From positions 95,073,705-95,137,704 of the forward strand of contig NC_071398.1 of assembly GCF_022682495.2 (NCBI RefSeq): a stretch of DNA of 64,000 nt, read 5' to 3'. Below, one piece after another: positions 10,801-22,955 of the stretch. Origin of the DNA: Desmodus rotundus. Its lineage: Eukaryota; Chordata; Mammalia; Chiroptera; Phyllostomidae. The notes beneath the pieces were generated by a model. That model had not been told where the DNA came from. It was given only the letters and a program-made list of their open reading frames with translations, and searched no databases. Each line of letters starts with the position of its first letter. The first letter of the stretch is position 1. Position numbers and translations under genes: made by a program.

Positions 10801-13270
10801 CGGCGAGGTCAGACCGCTGTGATGGGAAGGCTGAATGGGATTTCATTCGGGAGCACCCCTCCAGCCTCCCCAAGGCTGTAGTGTGGTGTTCACCAGGCCC
10901 TCCCTGGGGAAGCTAGATTTGAAAAAAGTCACTATTTGTGCCTCCAAGGACCTCACAGATGTGAGGTGGAAATGTTGAAGGCATGGTTTCCTCTTAGCCA
11001 ATGCCGGTGGCCTTGTCCTGGAAACCCACCCCTGGGGACCGCCCAGTGTTGGCAGGGTGCAATCTGAGGGTTTGAGGAGGCTCCCAGATTCTGCCTCAGG
11101 TTCCTGAGCATAAATCCGACATCTAAGAGACCAGCAGCCTTCCTGGAGGCCAAGAGGCTGGATGATCCAGCAGTGGCCCTGACTACGCCCCTCCCCGCTC
11201 CCCTGGGAAGACTGGGAGATGTGTGTGTGGTGGAAGGCATGATGACACAGTGTCCGTGGAGGACAGCAATGAAGGTCACCCTGCGATGTCCTGAAGTCCC
11301 GTCCAAGGAGAAGTCCACTCACCAAGAATGGTGACAGTATACTCTGCAAAACACGAGGTTAGGTGACAACCCTGGCTCATTCGGGGAATATTAGGAATGC
11401 AAGGTTTTAGATAGAATCTTCATTTTTGAAGACAGAGGCAGGTTAAAGAAAATAAACCTTCCTTTCCAGGGCCTACTTCATGTTAACCCTTCCTCAGTAG
11501 TCGTCTACACTGGATGAAACTCCCTACCTCCACAGACCGTGCTGATACTGAGGCTCTGCTCAAGCCACTGTAGCCCAAGGGACAGGGGCCTAGTAGTGAC
11601 ATTCAGGTGGCCACTCTGTCTGCTCCAGCCCTGCATTTCCCCTTTCCATTTCCCGCAAGGCCAGGATCTGAGAGGAGCAAGTCTGGACACCCCAGCCCTG
11701 GGCATGCCCCAGAGGCTCCATTTGGTAGTCCTGGCTTTGCGCCTAAGTTCTGGGCTGCTCCTAGGTGCACTAGGGTCTGAACCTCTAGCTTTGCCTCCCT
11801 GACTTTCTCTGGCACAGATTTCTTAGAGTGTACTTCTCCAGATTTTTTGGGCAGTCTACCCCAAAAAGAATTATCCCACTCAAAATGACAATGGTGTCCC
11901 ACTGGATTTATACCAAACCCTTGGTTGAATCCACTTCCTGTTTAACTGGTTGGCTCACCTACCTGCTCCTCCCAGTTCACAGGCCCTACTAGCAGGGCCT
12001 GATTCACAGAGATGTCTGACCAGGCCTCTTGCCTGGGGGAGGGACTCAGGGGTCATCTGTGCCTTCTGCTGAGTCCTGTGTCCCCCATGATTGTGTTGAC
12101 TGATGCAGAAGCAGCAGAGGTTTGGCTCATCCAAACCCAGAGGACAGTCCTCTGTCACATGCCTGGGAAGTTGATTTTAGCATTCTAGTAACTGAGTGCC
12201 CCTTAATTGCAGATCCAAGGGAGATGGTGGCATGGAGCAAATTAAAATTAAACTAGCTTGGGGAAGACAGGCGTTCCTGAGCCAGTCAGGAAGACGTGAC
12301 CTCTGGGTCAGGCCCTCTGAGAGGATGTTTGCTATTTTTGAGGAGGACCTGAGAGCCGCCATCAGAAAAAATATACTCAGCCTCTGGCCCCAGGGGTCAC
12401 ACTTTTGCCAGCCAAGTACCGGGTTAGCCAATTACCTGCTCCGCAGGAGCCATTTAAAGGAGAGAAGAAATACTACTGCCCACACCCCGGCAAACCAGGG
12501 CTCTATATCAGGTGAAGAAGGCGCCTTTAGACCCAGAGCTTTCTCTTTCCTTTTTTGGCCTCATTCTTGGCTTCTTTCACTAAGGAGAGCACAGGTCTTA
12601 AGACAGGAAGTTACCCCGGAGATTGCTGTCCAGCAAACGCAATTAGGGCCCAGTTACATACTCTCTGAGGGGTGCCCTTCCAGTGTGGCAGTCCAAGTTT
12701 GGTGATCGCTTAACGACCGTGCAGCCAAGAACTCCTGGTAATGAAGCATTTGCCTCTGTCAGGCTTTGGCCACCAGAACTTTCTGCTCCCTTTAGATGCA
12801 GACAAACTGCGCACCAAGAGGTAGGAATGGGAAGTGGAGCAGGGAAGAGGCCCAGGCTGGGGAGGGTCCTCCAGAACAAGGAAGGCCAGGTTGACCAAGG
12901 ACATGCGAGGACTCCAAGGTGAGGCTGGAACACAAGTTGGGGGTGAGATTGGTGGTGGGGGGGTGCCTTTCGTGGCTGAAGTTCTATGATATTTATTAAT
13001 CAACCTAGTAGTGCTTGGAACATAATTCCTTCCTTTCACTGCCTTAGGGGGTTTGAGATGGATCAATGAAGAAAAATGGCCTGGACCCTGCACTTGAGGT
13101 ATCTTCACGGTGGCTGGAAAGGTCAAGAATATCCCATCAACTTCCAGGCAACAAGCTCCCATCTGGCCCAGACACACAAAAACACACGAGGCAGCACATT
13201 CAGTTCTGGCCCCTTTGTGGGGCTGAGGGGGGGCCAAGTGTGGCCAGCCACCTGCATCCTGCTGAGCTCT
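10801..13270. other. Unannotated non-coding stretch
   Basis: No gene supported. Open frames of 168-175 codons (minus strand 10843-11349 and 12710-13237; plus strand 12196-12705) show no recognisable domain and overlap alternative frames. No repeat was assigned. Confidence 0.4.
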
Positions 13271-13271
13271 G

Positions 13272-13440
13272 CCTCAGCTCTACCACGTAGATGCTGAATG
13301 ACCTTGGCCAATTACTGGCCACTTGGTGTCACAATGTCCTAGCTGTAGAATGGGGACAGTCACTGGAAAGTGTTTAGGGAGGATTCGGCAGGGCACCATA
13401 CAGCAAGTCCAGGGCCTGGACCACCACAGTGTCAACACAG
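13272..13440 (+). repeat. MIR-like SINE relic
   Basis: The order TCTACCACGTAGATGCTGAA, TGACCTTGGCCAATTACTGG, GCTGTAGAATGGGGACAGTC and CCAGGGCCTGG parallels a plus-strand MIR (acceptor-stem/B-box part, 'TGTGACCTTGGGCAAGTTAC', 'AAAATGGGGATAATA'). Highly diverged. Confidence 0.5.
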
Positions 13441-13479
13441 GCCTGTCCCTTCCTGCACTCCCCTTCTTTCTGTCCTGGA

Positions 13480-13945
13480 GCCCTTTGGAAGCCTGGTGAT
13501 GCCTATGAACCCCTTCTCAAAATAATGGCATAAATGTGTAAGATAAAATATATAGGACTGCAGAGAAAACGGCATTTTTATTGAAATGCACTTATCAAAA
13601 TACTAAAAAAAACCAAATTTGCTGGATGGTAATATATAGGCTTCTTTATTAACACCGTAAATAACAAGATCTGCTGGCAGTTCTAATAACTACTGTAATT
13701 CTGAAGTAGTAATAAGCTTAAACAATATTTCAGCATATCTGCACCAACTGTAATGAGATATAAAAATATCTGTGATTTCTATTGGTGACAAAATTACAGC
13801 TAATGCTACTGTGACTTGTTGCCTGTGTCCAAAAGGAGAGGAATTGCTAAATTTTTGTTAGAGCTTGGGGAAAATAATGATGTAATTTTCCCCCATTTCA
13901 GTCTGTGGGCTCTCTGCGAACCCCAGGCTGAGGACCATCGCTAGG
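13480..13945 (-). mobile_element. hAT-like DNA transposon relic
   Basis: The right edge CCCAGGCTGAGGACCATCGC resembles, in reverse, the 'CAGTGGTTCTCAACCTGGGG' terminus shared by Charlie-type hAT elements. The interior is AT-rich, with ATGCCTATGAACCCCTTCTC, CTTTATTAACACCGTAAATA and AAAAATATCTGTGATTTCTA blocks that I recall from a widespread mammalian DNA-transposon relic. No transposase frame remains, and the left edge is approximate. Confidence 0.5.
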
Positions 13946-13979
13946 CAAATTTGTAAAATAAGTGGTAACCATATTTCCT

Positions 13980-14165
13980 AAATTTTAAAAATAACTTTTA
14001 TTCTCTCATTGCTGTAGCAAAATGCAAACATAATAGAGAAGTTAAGAAATATAGATTAAGTAGAAAAGACAAAGATAAAAAACATGCCCCAGAGAAAACC
14101 ACTGTTAACACTTGGTGCAGTGGTCTGACTTTCCAGACGCGGAGTGCATTGCTAATCTGTTTTTC
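13980..14165. repeat. Ancient dispersed repeat fragment, unnamed
   Basis: GCAAACATAATAGAGAAGTT followed by AGAAAACCACTGTTAACACT and TGGTGCAGTGGTCTGACTTT parallels a familiar old mammalian repeat module ('ACCACTGTTAACATTTTGGTG'). I cannot assign a family. Confidence 0.35.
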
Positions 14166-14344
14166 GTGTGCTGCGTCTGCTCTCCCCAGGCTTGTCGGTT
14201 GTAGTAGAGGGATGTAAAGGCACAAGGGCTGCTCAATAAGGAACCAACTCAAAGCACCGTGAGTGTAGGCTGGAAGCTACCCAGAGCCCAGTGACAGAAA
14301 TGGTGTGCCTGCCCTTTACAGCACAGCCACCCCCAGGCAGGGCA

Positions 14345-14698
14345 AAGGAAGCATCAAGCAACAGCTAGGCAGTAGTTCATCGTTTCTTATGGCTGACGAG
14401 TGTTCCATTGTGCACCTGTACCACCTGTCCTTTATGCAGTCATCGACTGAGGGACACTTCAGTTGCTTCTGTGTCTTGGCTGCGTGGATAATGCTGCAAT
14501 GAACACAGGGGTGCAAATACCTTTTTGCAAAAGGAGGTTTTCAAATTTTGGGAGTAGCTACCCAGAAGAGGGGTTGCTGGGTCATATGGTAACTTTATTC
14601 TTAATTTTTTGAGGGATCTCCTCACTGTTTTGCACAATGTCTGCACCAGTTTACATTCCCAGGCATTTGTGACAACAGGGACGGGTCTCCGGACTAAT
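14345..14698 (-). mobile_element. L1 ORF2 C-terminal segment, inverted half of a twin-primed L1
   Basis: Read on the minus strand, this part codes for the L1 ORF2 carboxyl-terminal region: 'NAWECKLVQTL', 'KKLRIKLPYDPATPLLGSY', then, one frame away, 'CPSVDDCIKDRWYRCTME' and 'SSAIRNDELL'. These match the family pattern (ECKLVQ, LPYDPAIPLLGIYP, CPSxDDWIKKMWYxYTMEYYSAIKKNE). At least one frameshift is present. The directly following block (14699-15064) continues the same L1 in the opposite orientation, so the two form one 5'-inverted insertion. It is non-functional. Confidence 0.85.
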
Positions 14699-15064
14699 GT
14701 GATACAAGCGAAACAAGTCACAGAGGAAAAAGTCAAGAACCATATGGTTTCACTCACATGTGGGATATAAAACTGAAAGCAACAAATGAAGACGTAAGAA
14801 GAACATCAAACGAAACCTCACAGACACAGGCGACAGTATGGTGGTGACCAGAGGGAAGTGGTAGGGGCAGGAAAGGGGACAGGGGGCCAAATACATGGTG
14901 ACAGAAGAAGGTTTGCTTTGGGTGGAGGACACACAATGCGATATACGGGTGATGCGTCATAGAAATGTACACTTGAAATCTTTATACTCTTATTAACCAA
15001 TGTTACCCCAATAAGTTTAATTTAAAAAATCAAATTAACTTGAAGCAAAAAAAAAAAAAAAAAA
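14699..15064 (+). mobile_element. L1 3' end with poly(A), sense half of a twin-primed L1
   Basis: On the plus strand 'TEEKVKNHMVSLTCGI' followed by a stop corresponds to the last residues of L1 ORF2 ('TEKDKYHMFSLICGI'), a part that lies just downstream of the segment inverted at 14345-14698. The 3' UTR follows, with AGAAATGTACACTTGAAATC and CTTATTAACCAATGTTACCC blocks and an 18-nt A run at 15047-15064 that continues as (GAA)n. The intact poly(A) suggests a fairly recent insertion. Confidence 0.88.
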
Positions 15065-16379
15065 GAAGAAGAAGAAAAAGAACCAGGGCCAGAATGCCGC
15101 AGCAGCCCAGAGCCCAAAGGACCCTCTGGGATCTTCCAGCCCCACCCCTGGTCCCTGATCTGCCCTGAGACCTGATGAGTTATCTCTAGTTGGGATCATG
15201 CATTGTGAGTAATGGAAGTTACCCAGTGGAAGAGGGATACCGATGGACTCAGCTGCACACCTGCCGGGTGTGGAGATCAGATCCCTGAAACTTACAGGTG
15301 ATAATCCACTTGGAAATGATGATGATGCTGTAGCACTGAATCCAGGACGTGTTCCTACAAACACAGATGTCTGGCCAGCGCGGAACCCTTATGTCACCCC
15401 AAATGACCCTGTGGGGACCGTCTCCAAGGGGAAAGGGTGGTCCGACACGTCCAACAGTCTCAAGTCAGCCCAGGGAGACTGAAGGTTGGGGTGGCTTGTC
15501 TAGCCCCGTTCAGTGACACCTGTGGAGAGCCCGCCATGTGTGCGTCAGAACACACAAGAGGCCCCGCCCTCGCTTACTTTGCCCAAGATTCCCCCCGAGA
15601 TCTCAATCCCAGCAGCCCTCCAAGCAGTGGCCAGGCTCTGGGCCCCTACCTGCCGTCCCTCCCGTGTGAACATGAGGTATGAAGCCACCATCACCAAGTT
15701 AAGGTCTTGCTGCACCTCTTGGTTAGAGCTTCTGGGAGGTAGAGCCAACACGACTGTAGAAACTTTGGAAAAGCCCCTCCCTTCTCTTCTCCGGCTCAGA
15801 CCTTAGAGCAACAATGTTCTCTTCTGACCTTCAAAGCAAGACTTTCCCGGGCAGGGAGAAGGGTGTTAATGAAATGCTGCCAGCATCGCTGGCATGGTTG
15901 TCAACTGGGACCGCGTGGTCTCCTGGAGGGACCCTTCGTCTTCCTAGCCCGAAGATCACAGCACGAGATACCAGGCCCGCCGAGCTCCCAAGTGCAAGGC
16001 GTCGCCAAGTTTCAAAGTGTTTTTAATGAAACAATGTGGAAAGGGCAGCCTGCTCATTTGATTTTCCACTGGGTCATGCAATTAAACCTGGGATTCTGGG
16101 AAGGCTTGTACCACCCTGACCATATTTTCCATTAGTAACAATGATAAAGGATAATTATTGAGCCTGTCTGTCAAATGTTCCAGACACCTGCACCTCTACT
16201 TAATTAATTACTAATTAAGATATGAAAGAACCAGTGTCTCTCACACGTCCTGACTTTATTAAGCCTGGGCAAATCCTTTGCTGGGAGGAAAGAGAGATAA
16301 AGACTGAGAGGAGCCACAGTCTTAGACACATCATTCAGGCAGTAGAATAAGGGGTAAAGAGAGAGGAACTAACAAGTTT
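15065..16379. other. Unannotated non-coding stretch
   Basis: No gene supported. A small AT-rich patch at 16199-16222 (TACTTAATTAATTACTAATT) holds overlapping homeodomain-type TAAT cores. No repeat family assigned. Confidence 0.4.
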
Positions 16380-16575
16380 TGAACCTTCTCCCACACACTG
16401 AGTTAAGCCTTTCACATCTATTATCTAAGCTAATCCTCATAGCAGCCCCGTAAGGAAATGTCATTATTCCCATTTTACAGATTAGAAAAGGAACTAAATA
16501 TGTATCTTTCCCAAAAGAGTGTGGCTCATAAGAGCTAGAATTTGAGCCGAATTCTACGTGCTTCCGTTTGTTGTT
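16380..16575 (-). repeat. MIR SINE relic
   Basis: In reverse orientation, CACATCTATTATCTAAGCTA, ATCCTCATAGCAGCCCCGTA, TTATTCCCATTTTACAGATT and GAGCTAGAATTTGAGCCGAA follow the reverse-complemented MIR order ('TTATCTCATTTAATCCTCACAACAACCC...CCCATTTTACAGATGAG...AGCTGGGATTTGAACCC'). Confidence 0.75.
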
Positions 16576-16645
16576 CCACTGAGATACAAGAAGCGACATG
16601 TTTTCTCCCTGGTCTTCATCATTATCGAGGAAGGTAAAAAGCATT

Positions 16646-17120
16646 TGTGGTAGCTGGCCTTCAAGACAACCCCCAATTAATTCTTGCTTTCTAGTATTCA
16701 TCCCCTTGTGTTGTTGCCTTCCTCATTAAATAGGGACAGTCTGTATAACCAATGGGATGGTGCGGAAACGATGGGAAGGAAGGTCACAAAAGTCGCTGTA
16801 GCTTCCACCTGCCTCTCTCGGATCGCTCACCCTGGGGAAAGCCAGCCACGGTGTGAGGGCACTCCAGCAGCCTCCTGCAACACCCAGCGTCATACACGTG
16901 AGCTCCCTTGGAATCTCATCCTCTAGCCCTTGCAAATTTTTCAGAAGACAGTAACCCTTGTTGACATCTCAGCTGCAACTTCACATGAGACCTTGAGCCA
17001 AAACCACCCAGATACTACCCTTCTGAATTCTTGACCCACAGAAACCATGAGGCAATAAATGTTTCTTCTTCCAAGGTGATGGGTTTTGGGGGCAAGTGGT
17101 TATGCAGCAATAGGTAATGA
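16646..17120 (+). mobile_element. MLT1-like (MaLR) solo LTR
   Basis: The sequence runs in order through TGTGGTAGCTGGCCTTCAAG, TATAACCAATGGGATGGTGC, CTCGGATCGCTCACCCTGGG, GAAAGCCAGCCACGGTGTGA, TTGACATCTCAGCTGCAACT, GAGCCAAAACCACCCAGATA, GACCCACAGAAACCATGAGG and CAATAAATGTTTCTTCTTCC to GCAGCAATAGGTAATGA. This is the order I recall for an old MaLR-type LTR, including its polyadenylation region. No internal viral sequence adjoins, so it is a solo LTR. Confidence 0.75.
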
Positions 17121-20100
17121 ATTCAGCGTTCACGAACTTTCCACATCTCATTGGATAACAACATCTTGCCAAAGCAACAGGTCAGAGAAATCCTTCTCGG
17201 AGACATTCGAATTTGGGTGCCCGAAAGTAGAAGCCCTGAACTGCAGTCGTTCCCGGTCTCCTCAGGCAGCAGAGCTTGGAATTTAGGAGCCAGACATAGG
17301 TCAGATCGCCAGTCGTGGCCTAAAGTCCCCACGTTCCCATCAGGGCGACTCGGTGTCATTTGTCGGCCATTCACGATCTGATCCATTCTCAGCAACGGGC
17401 TGGTGTGAGAATTGAGAAAAAATGTCAGTTGACAATACTTTAGAATATTGGGTAGTTTTATGCAGGGGGCTGGTCAGCATCCTTGCAATCACCAGGCTAT
17501 TTACAGGAACACGGCTAGCAATTTGCAATGAACAAACCCAAACCAACCAAATACCAGGGTAAAATGAACTGTGCCATGAAGTCTGCAGGTTTTAGTTGCT
17601 GTGTCTCCCCTGGCCTGGCAGCATCTGTCTTCTGCCCATGATTCACTGGGGCCACAGGGGGAAAAGCACAGGCGTTTGGGGAAAATCTGCTTGGGGCTCA
17701 CAGGGCCCTCTGGGCTGTACTCTGCGCTGCCTGGGTCCACAGAGCCTGCCTGGGCTGTCGGGCAGGGCCCCCCACCCCGTGAGAAAGTCCAAGCCCAGCC
17801 CCTTGGGTTCCTGAACACACTCACGTTCAGTAGGAGCAGGATCAGCCTCTGATGAGGAAAGAAAACAGAACACACATTTTCGGGACATGATGAGCTATTA
17901 CACTCAGGAACAGAATGAAAGTAAGACCGGGCACTTAGAGGGAAGTGCAGGTGAGTGAGTGGGCGGAGGGAGCAGACAGCAAGAACATGTCACTTCGCTG
18001 AAGTTGCTGGGGAGCCGGGTCGCCATGCTCTTCAGTCTCGTGAACATACGTCTCTCGTGGTTCCATGTCCCCTCTCCCTCTGCTCCCCCCCCACCCCCGG
18101 AAGTGTGTAGTTTAAAAGGATTTGGAAGCACAGGCTCTATCCTCCGTGTTTATCTCTGCTGAGGATCTCAGCTCTGGAACTTGTTGCCACAGGCATGCTT
18201 GCCCACAGTGTGACCCACCAGCTTGTAACACCAGGGAAAGGAGTTATAATATGTTATTAATTCATATAGAAATATAACCACCCTTTCCTTGCCCACCAGT
18301 TGTATGAAAGTCTACTCCAAGGAAAGGCCTCTGTGTGACATCTTTCCCAGGCAGAACGGCTTGTCGCCGCGTTGGGTGGATCCCTTCGTGAGCTGGTGCC
18401 GAGTGCGTCACGGGGGCCAGCCCACGCCTGCTCTAATTCAGTGTGGCCGTTGTGCAGGGCCCAGTGTGAACCCTATTTTTTGTGTAAGCTGGTTAATGGG
18501 AAAGCGCACAAGACCGGGCACCGGAGCCCTGCAGTCTTGTTCTGACTCTCTGCCTAACTCTGCGTGTGGTGCGCACTTCCCCTGGCGACTCCCTCCTATT
18601 GTGGCCGCCAGTCAGTGTCTCTGTCCTTCGCGGGCAGAGGCTCCATCCTCTTCTTCTGTGCCCAGTGCCTGGCACTCAGCAGTTGCTTCGTGAGTGGCTG
18701 CGCCCAGTGACCAAACTCCGGAGTGCATCTGCTCTTACTCACACACGTGTGTCTGTGGTTGTATGAGCATGAAGGCAATACAAAAGTCCCCACTCCGTGC
18801 TGTCCCCACGGGGTGGAGAGCGAGGTGGACAGTGCAGGAGGAGGGGAGGTGCAGAGAGGCAGGTGACAGAGAAAAAATAAGGCGCCTGCACTAAAAAAGC
18901 CTGGTGTCTAACACAGTCTTTGTTGAAGTTGAAGTACGGGTGTGAGTGCATCACCAGATTAGGGGGAAATAATGATGGATGGATGGATGTTGAGGCAAAA
19001 CGTCACAGAAGATTTCAGTTAAAGACTATAAACAAAACACCCCATGTATGTGTGTATCTACACACAATTAGGGTTAAATGAGCACAAGGGAGGGTGGGTG
19101 TGGTGGGTGCTGCGGGGCTTCCCCCAAACGGAGGCATTCAACACCCTCCCCCCTCCTGCCGGCTACTGGGCATGTCGGCTCTGACAGCCAACAGCAGAGT
19201 TCCTCTTCAGGGGTCACTTTAAGCCAACAGGAGGTGCTTTGCCCAAGGTTGTGCCTGTCCCCTCCCCTAGAGGGCAGCTCACATCCAAAGACTGGTGGGG
19301 GCCAGCAGCCCGTCCCCTTTCAATGTAGGACAGCTCCCGAGCTCCTCTGGCCAGTTCTGCTCCCTGTACTCCCCCAGAGGAGGAAGTCGCGGGTGTAATG
19401 ACGCCCTGGTCCACCTTCCGCGGGCATGCACTGTCTCCTCTCCTTCCTGGGGACCTGACTTGGGACAGCGCGGCAGGAGCCGTACTTGGCTATGAGGGTG
19501 TTACCTTGAGTGCTGGGATTGGAGGGAAAGGATGAGCATTTTCTGTGTGCATCTTCACCTGAATCCACTTACTACAATGAGCACGTATTACTTGGACAAT
19601 TTTAAGAACACCACAAAGAAATTTAAAGTGAAAGAAATAACTATCTGTGAGTTGAATGAAGGAATGACCACATCTGCATCTCGTTGGAGAAATGACCATA
19701 AAAATGCACGTTGAAGGTATCAGTGTTTAATGACCTAAAACCAAAGGGGATTTTGCAGTCACTTTTGATGACTTTCGATTTAGTTGTTTCAAGAGAGATT
19801 GGATGAGCTTTCTAAGAGTGAGGGCACATCCCCACAGAGACGATGAGAAGAAAACGGGTCAACGGATGGATGCAGAAAGGAGAGGGGGTTTAAACTTCAT
19901 GGAAGGAAAGGTTTTGTCATGTCAGAGCTACCTGCTAGGGAAAGAGGCTGCAGATTTGGGGCAGCCGCTGGCCAAACGACTCTGTCCAAAGACCTGCCAC
20001 TCTTCATTTGGCGAGCAGCCAGATTAGAACCAGAGCGAGAAAGTCCCCGGCCTTTCTGTCACCCACACCGCTCTGCCCTGGGCACGAGCTCACCCACTGA

Positions 20101-21145
20101 TGACCGGCCTCCTTCCGGGTGACACAGCCTTCGTCTTTCCCAGCCCCCTCTCCAGGATGCCACTGCTCATGTGCTGGTGCATTCACCAGTGATGGAATCT
20201 GCTTACCCTTCTGGAACTAAGTGATCTTTCCGCTTCTTCCCATTCCGAGGTTCCAGCAGGTCCTCCAGGAGAGATTGATTTTTTCAGGAATAACTTAGAT
20301 GAGCAAGCCTGCACCTTAGCCAGAGGCTTGCTCCTTCAGCTGTCCGATGCTACTTAATTTTTTGCAAATACACCCTGTTTGGGTGCCTCTCAGTGAGATC
20401 CCTGAGGCTCAGGGTGCCCTTTGGAGAGGGGTCTGTGGAAAGCAAGCCCTCAAAGGCAGAACCATCCTACAGGGGAATGTGTCAGTGGTCCCTGGGAACC
20501 GTGTAGGGGCACCTGGCCAAGTTCTGCACAGGAGCCCTGCTTAGAGAGACTGACAGACTGCGGCCATGGAAACTACCCCCTGCTGTAGATGTCGCTGCTT
20601 GTTTGGACTGTTCTGTGCTGACATTGTAGCTGGGGCAAGAGCTAAGAAGCAGTGAGCAGGACAGAGCGTCTACCCTTGAGGGTTAAGAGTCCAGAGTGAG
20701 AACAGCTCAAAAGAAGAGCTTCACAAAGTGGGGACTTTTATGACGGAGGAAGTCCTCGGAGGTTAAGGACATGAGAGGGCCCTGGGTGTAGGGGGGATGA
20801 GCGGCTTCCCAGAGGGAGTGTCAAGCTTTTGTCACATCAGACCATCTACGTGTGGAAGCACAGCCACCCTCAAAGATCTCAGAGTCAATTTGCTACATAA
20901 AACACCTTTCTGGACTTACCATCGTTCTGCAGAATTTTTGCCTTGAGTATTTACCACTTTATTGCAGAGCTATTAGAATGCATAAAAGAAAATTATTGAA
21001 ACAAATAGAACTCTCTGGAGAGGGGAAATAACTGAATAAGTAACAGTTCACTTTAGAAATCCACATGGTGTGCCTCCCCGTGTGTTGAAAAGACGCAGCA
21101 CTGGAACGGAAAGGGAAACCAAGGTTCCTTATTTTGAAACCATAA
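17121..21145. other. Unannotated non-coding stretch
   Basis: No gene supported. A short (GATG)n run is at about 18974-18988. An AT-rich segment near 19565-19700 (CAATGAGCACGTATTACTTG) resembles the 3' tail of an old retroelement but is too short to assign. Other frames up to about 134 codons lack recognisable content. Confidence 0.4.
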
Positions 21146-21177
21146 ATGCATTTCTTCCCTCCCCACTCCTGTTGCAG

Positions 21178-21277
21178 GCGGCGGTACCGTCGTAGCCACG
21201 TGGAGGCCAGGTCTCGGTGGGCGTTAGGATTAAAGACCTGCGGGGAAGAGAAAGCATCGAAGAGCCCATCACTAAAG
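21178..21277 (+). other. Possible exon (splice-site grammar only)
   Basis: A polypyrimidine tract (21150-21170) ends in TGTTGCAG, immediately followed by 100 bp that ends ACTAAAG before GTACCA. Acceptor and donor both fit the mammalian consensus. Only one forward frame is open; it gives 33 residues, basic at the start (RRYRRSHVEARSRW). I recognise no protein family, and 100 bp is not a multiple of three. It could be a cassette exon, a lncRNA exon or chance. RNA evidence would decide. Confidence 0.2.
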
Positions 21278-21589
21278 GTACCATTTTCTGAACCTTTCAT
21301 TACCTATCATTGCAAGGGCCCGTGTGAGGCTTTCACTAGTAATTGCTCATTCCCAGGGCTTTGAGACTCTGTCGCTGTAACAACAGCCTGGGGTAAGGTC
21401 CCCCTGCCATGAGGTGGTCGGGTGCATTAGCTCCCTGGGCTTCAGGCCGTCTTGGAAAAAGCTGGGAAACCGGGCGCCAAGGTTTGGGCTTCTCATAAAA
21501 TATTTCTGAAGTGCATTTCATGATGTGGTTGGTAATAAAAGTGTGTTACTGCGCTCAGCCCCTCCAAGAACTTAAACTTGATTCTAGCC

Positions 21590-21850
21590 CGACCGCGCCC
21601 GCACTGGGCCTGCTTGAATCAGGTGCTAAATTATTCACCAGCCTGACTCAAAAATTTCTGGAGTTCTAAACCCCTAATAAAGCATTATGAAAAAATATCC
21701 ATCTCTTTACCTCTATCCATAACTATTTATATGGCTAGAGGAAAAAAGCCTGTCATTTTATTTCTTTTAATTTAAAAGCTTTCCTAATTCCATCTTGACA
21801 CCACATATATGTGTCTAAAGAATTTTGGGGTTGAAATAATAACCCGTAAA
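21590..21850. other. AT-rich unique stretch, possible conserved element
   Basis: AT-rich sequence with TCTATCCATAACTATTTATA and TTAATTTAAAAGC, and no visible repeat. Regulatory or conserved character is only a possibility. Confidence 0.2.
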
Positions 21851-22955
21851 CAACAGTCCGTGGGAGAAGGCTCTCAGGATTCACAGGGCTGACAGGCACT
21901 CAATAACCCTGAATAACTCTCCCTGGCACTGAAACTTCACAAGTGAGGCCCTTTCTTATTGTACAGAACAGTGATGATAGACCCACCAGCCTTCTCCCTC
22001 CATTTGTTCATGCGGTTGCTAAAGTTTGTGCAGGAAAAACTCATTTCCTCCCGAGATGCACCGTGCACTCATTATCCATCACTGGATGGTGATAAGAAGT
22101 CCCACGTTGAACTCAACCCAGAGTATCCTTGGGGACATCCTGCCTTACTTGGGGACACTTGACTAGTACCCAGGCCGTTGCAAACACCTCTGAACATACA
22201 GACTCACAAGAGACGACATTGCACCAAGCTGGCTATCAGCCATTCACACTTAAGAGCGAACTGCTTAATTTCGTGCTTCCAGGTACTTTCGAGCTAACAG
22301 CTGGTGGAAGTTAAGTTCCCTGCAGCCAAGCAGAGCTGGCACAGGCAGGCCATCTGGGCAGCAACTAGGGGTTGTTCCACAGGAGCGTCACTGGAAATGT
22401 GTGAAGGCGGAGATGTTTACTTACTAGCACTTTGCTCAGACAACATACTGGTGCAGCTGAAAGAGTATTGGACGAACCATTTGCATAGAAAGATGAAGGT
22501 CCCCCTGCCCCCAAAGAGAAACTTGCTTAGATAAAAATAGTGTTCTGGAAACTGACTTCTGAATGAGGTGAGTTCAGTGGGAGTATGAGATCTGGGATGC
22601 TGTCACCCTCTAAATCGATGTTGAATAAATATTTAAAGAATATTGGTGTAAAGGGGAGATCAGTTCTTCACTTGACGAGAACACCCACATATTGTCATCC
22701 AGTGCTGGCACCTGAAGGTTTTGATGGACGGGTGGGGAGGGTAACAGAGGGGCCCAGGACCCCACCAGGGGACCAGGGAGCCCTGAGTACAGAGGGCGGG
22801 CAGGAGGAAGAGAAACCTCACACCAGTCCTGGAGTGCGCCTGGCCCTGCCCCAGGCCTCCCAGGGAATCAGCCTGCAGGCTGAGTCAGCGACACGCCCGA
22901 GAGGCAAAGGTGAGCCCGATGTTTACAGCAGGGCCTGGGATGTCCCCCGTGATAC
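21851..22955. other. Unannotated non-coding stretch
   Basis: No gene supported. The plus-strand frame 22585-23064 (159 codons) partly overlaps the ERV LTR and has no recognisable domain. Confidence 0.4.

Noticed and set aside
12196..12705. 169-codon plus-strand frame with a partly charged N-terminal half
   Set aside because: Reads at first like a protein, but I recognise no family, and no acceptor, donor or promoter supports it.
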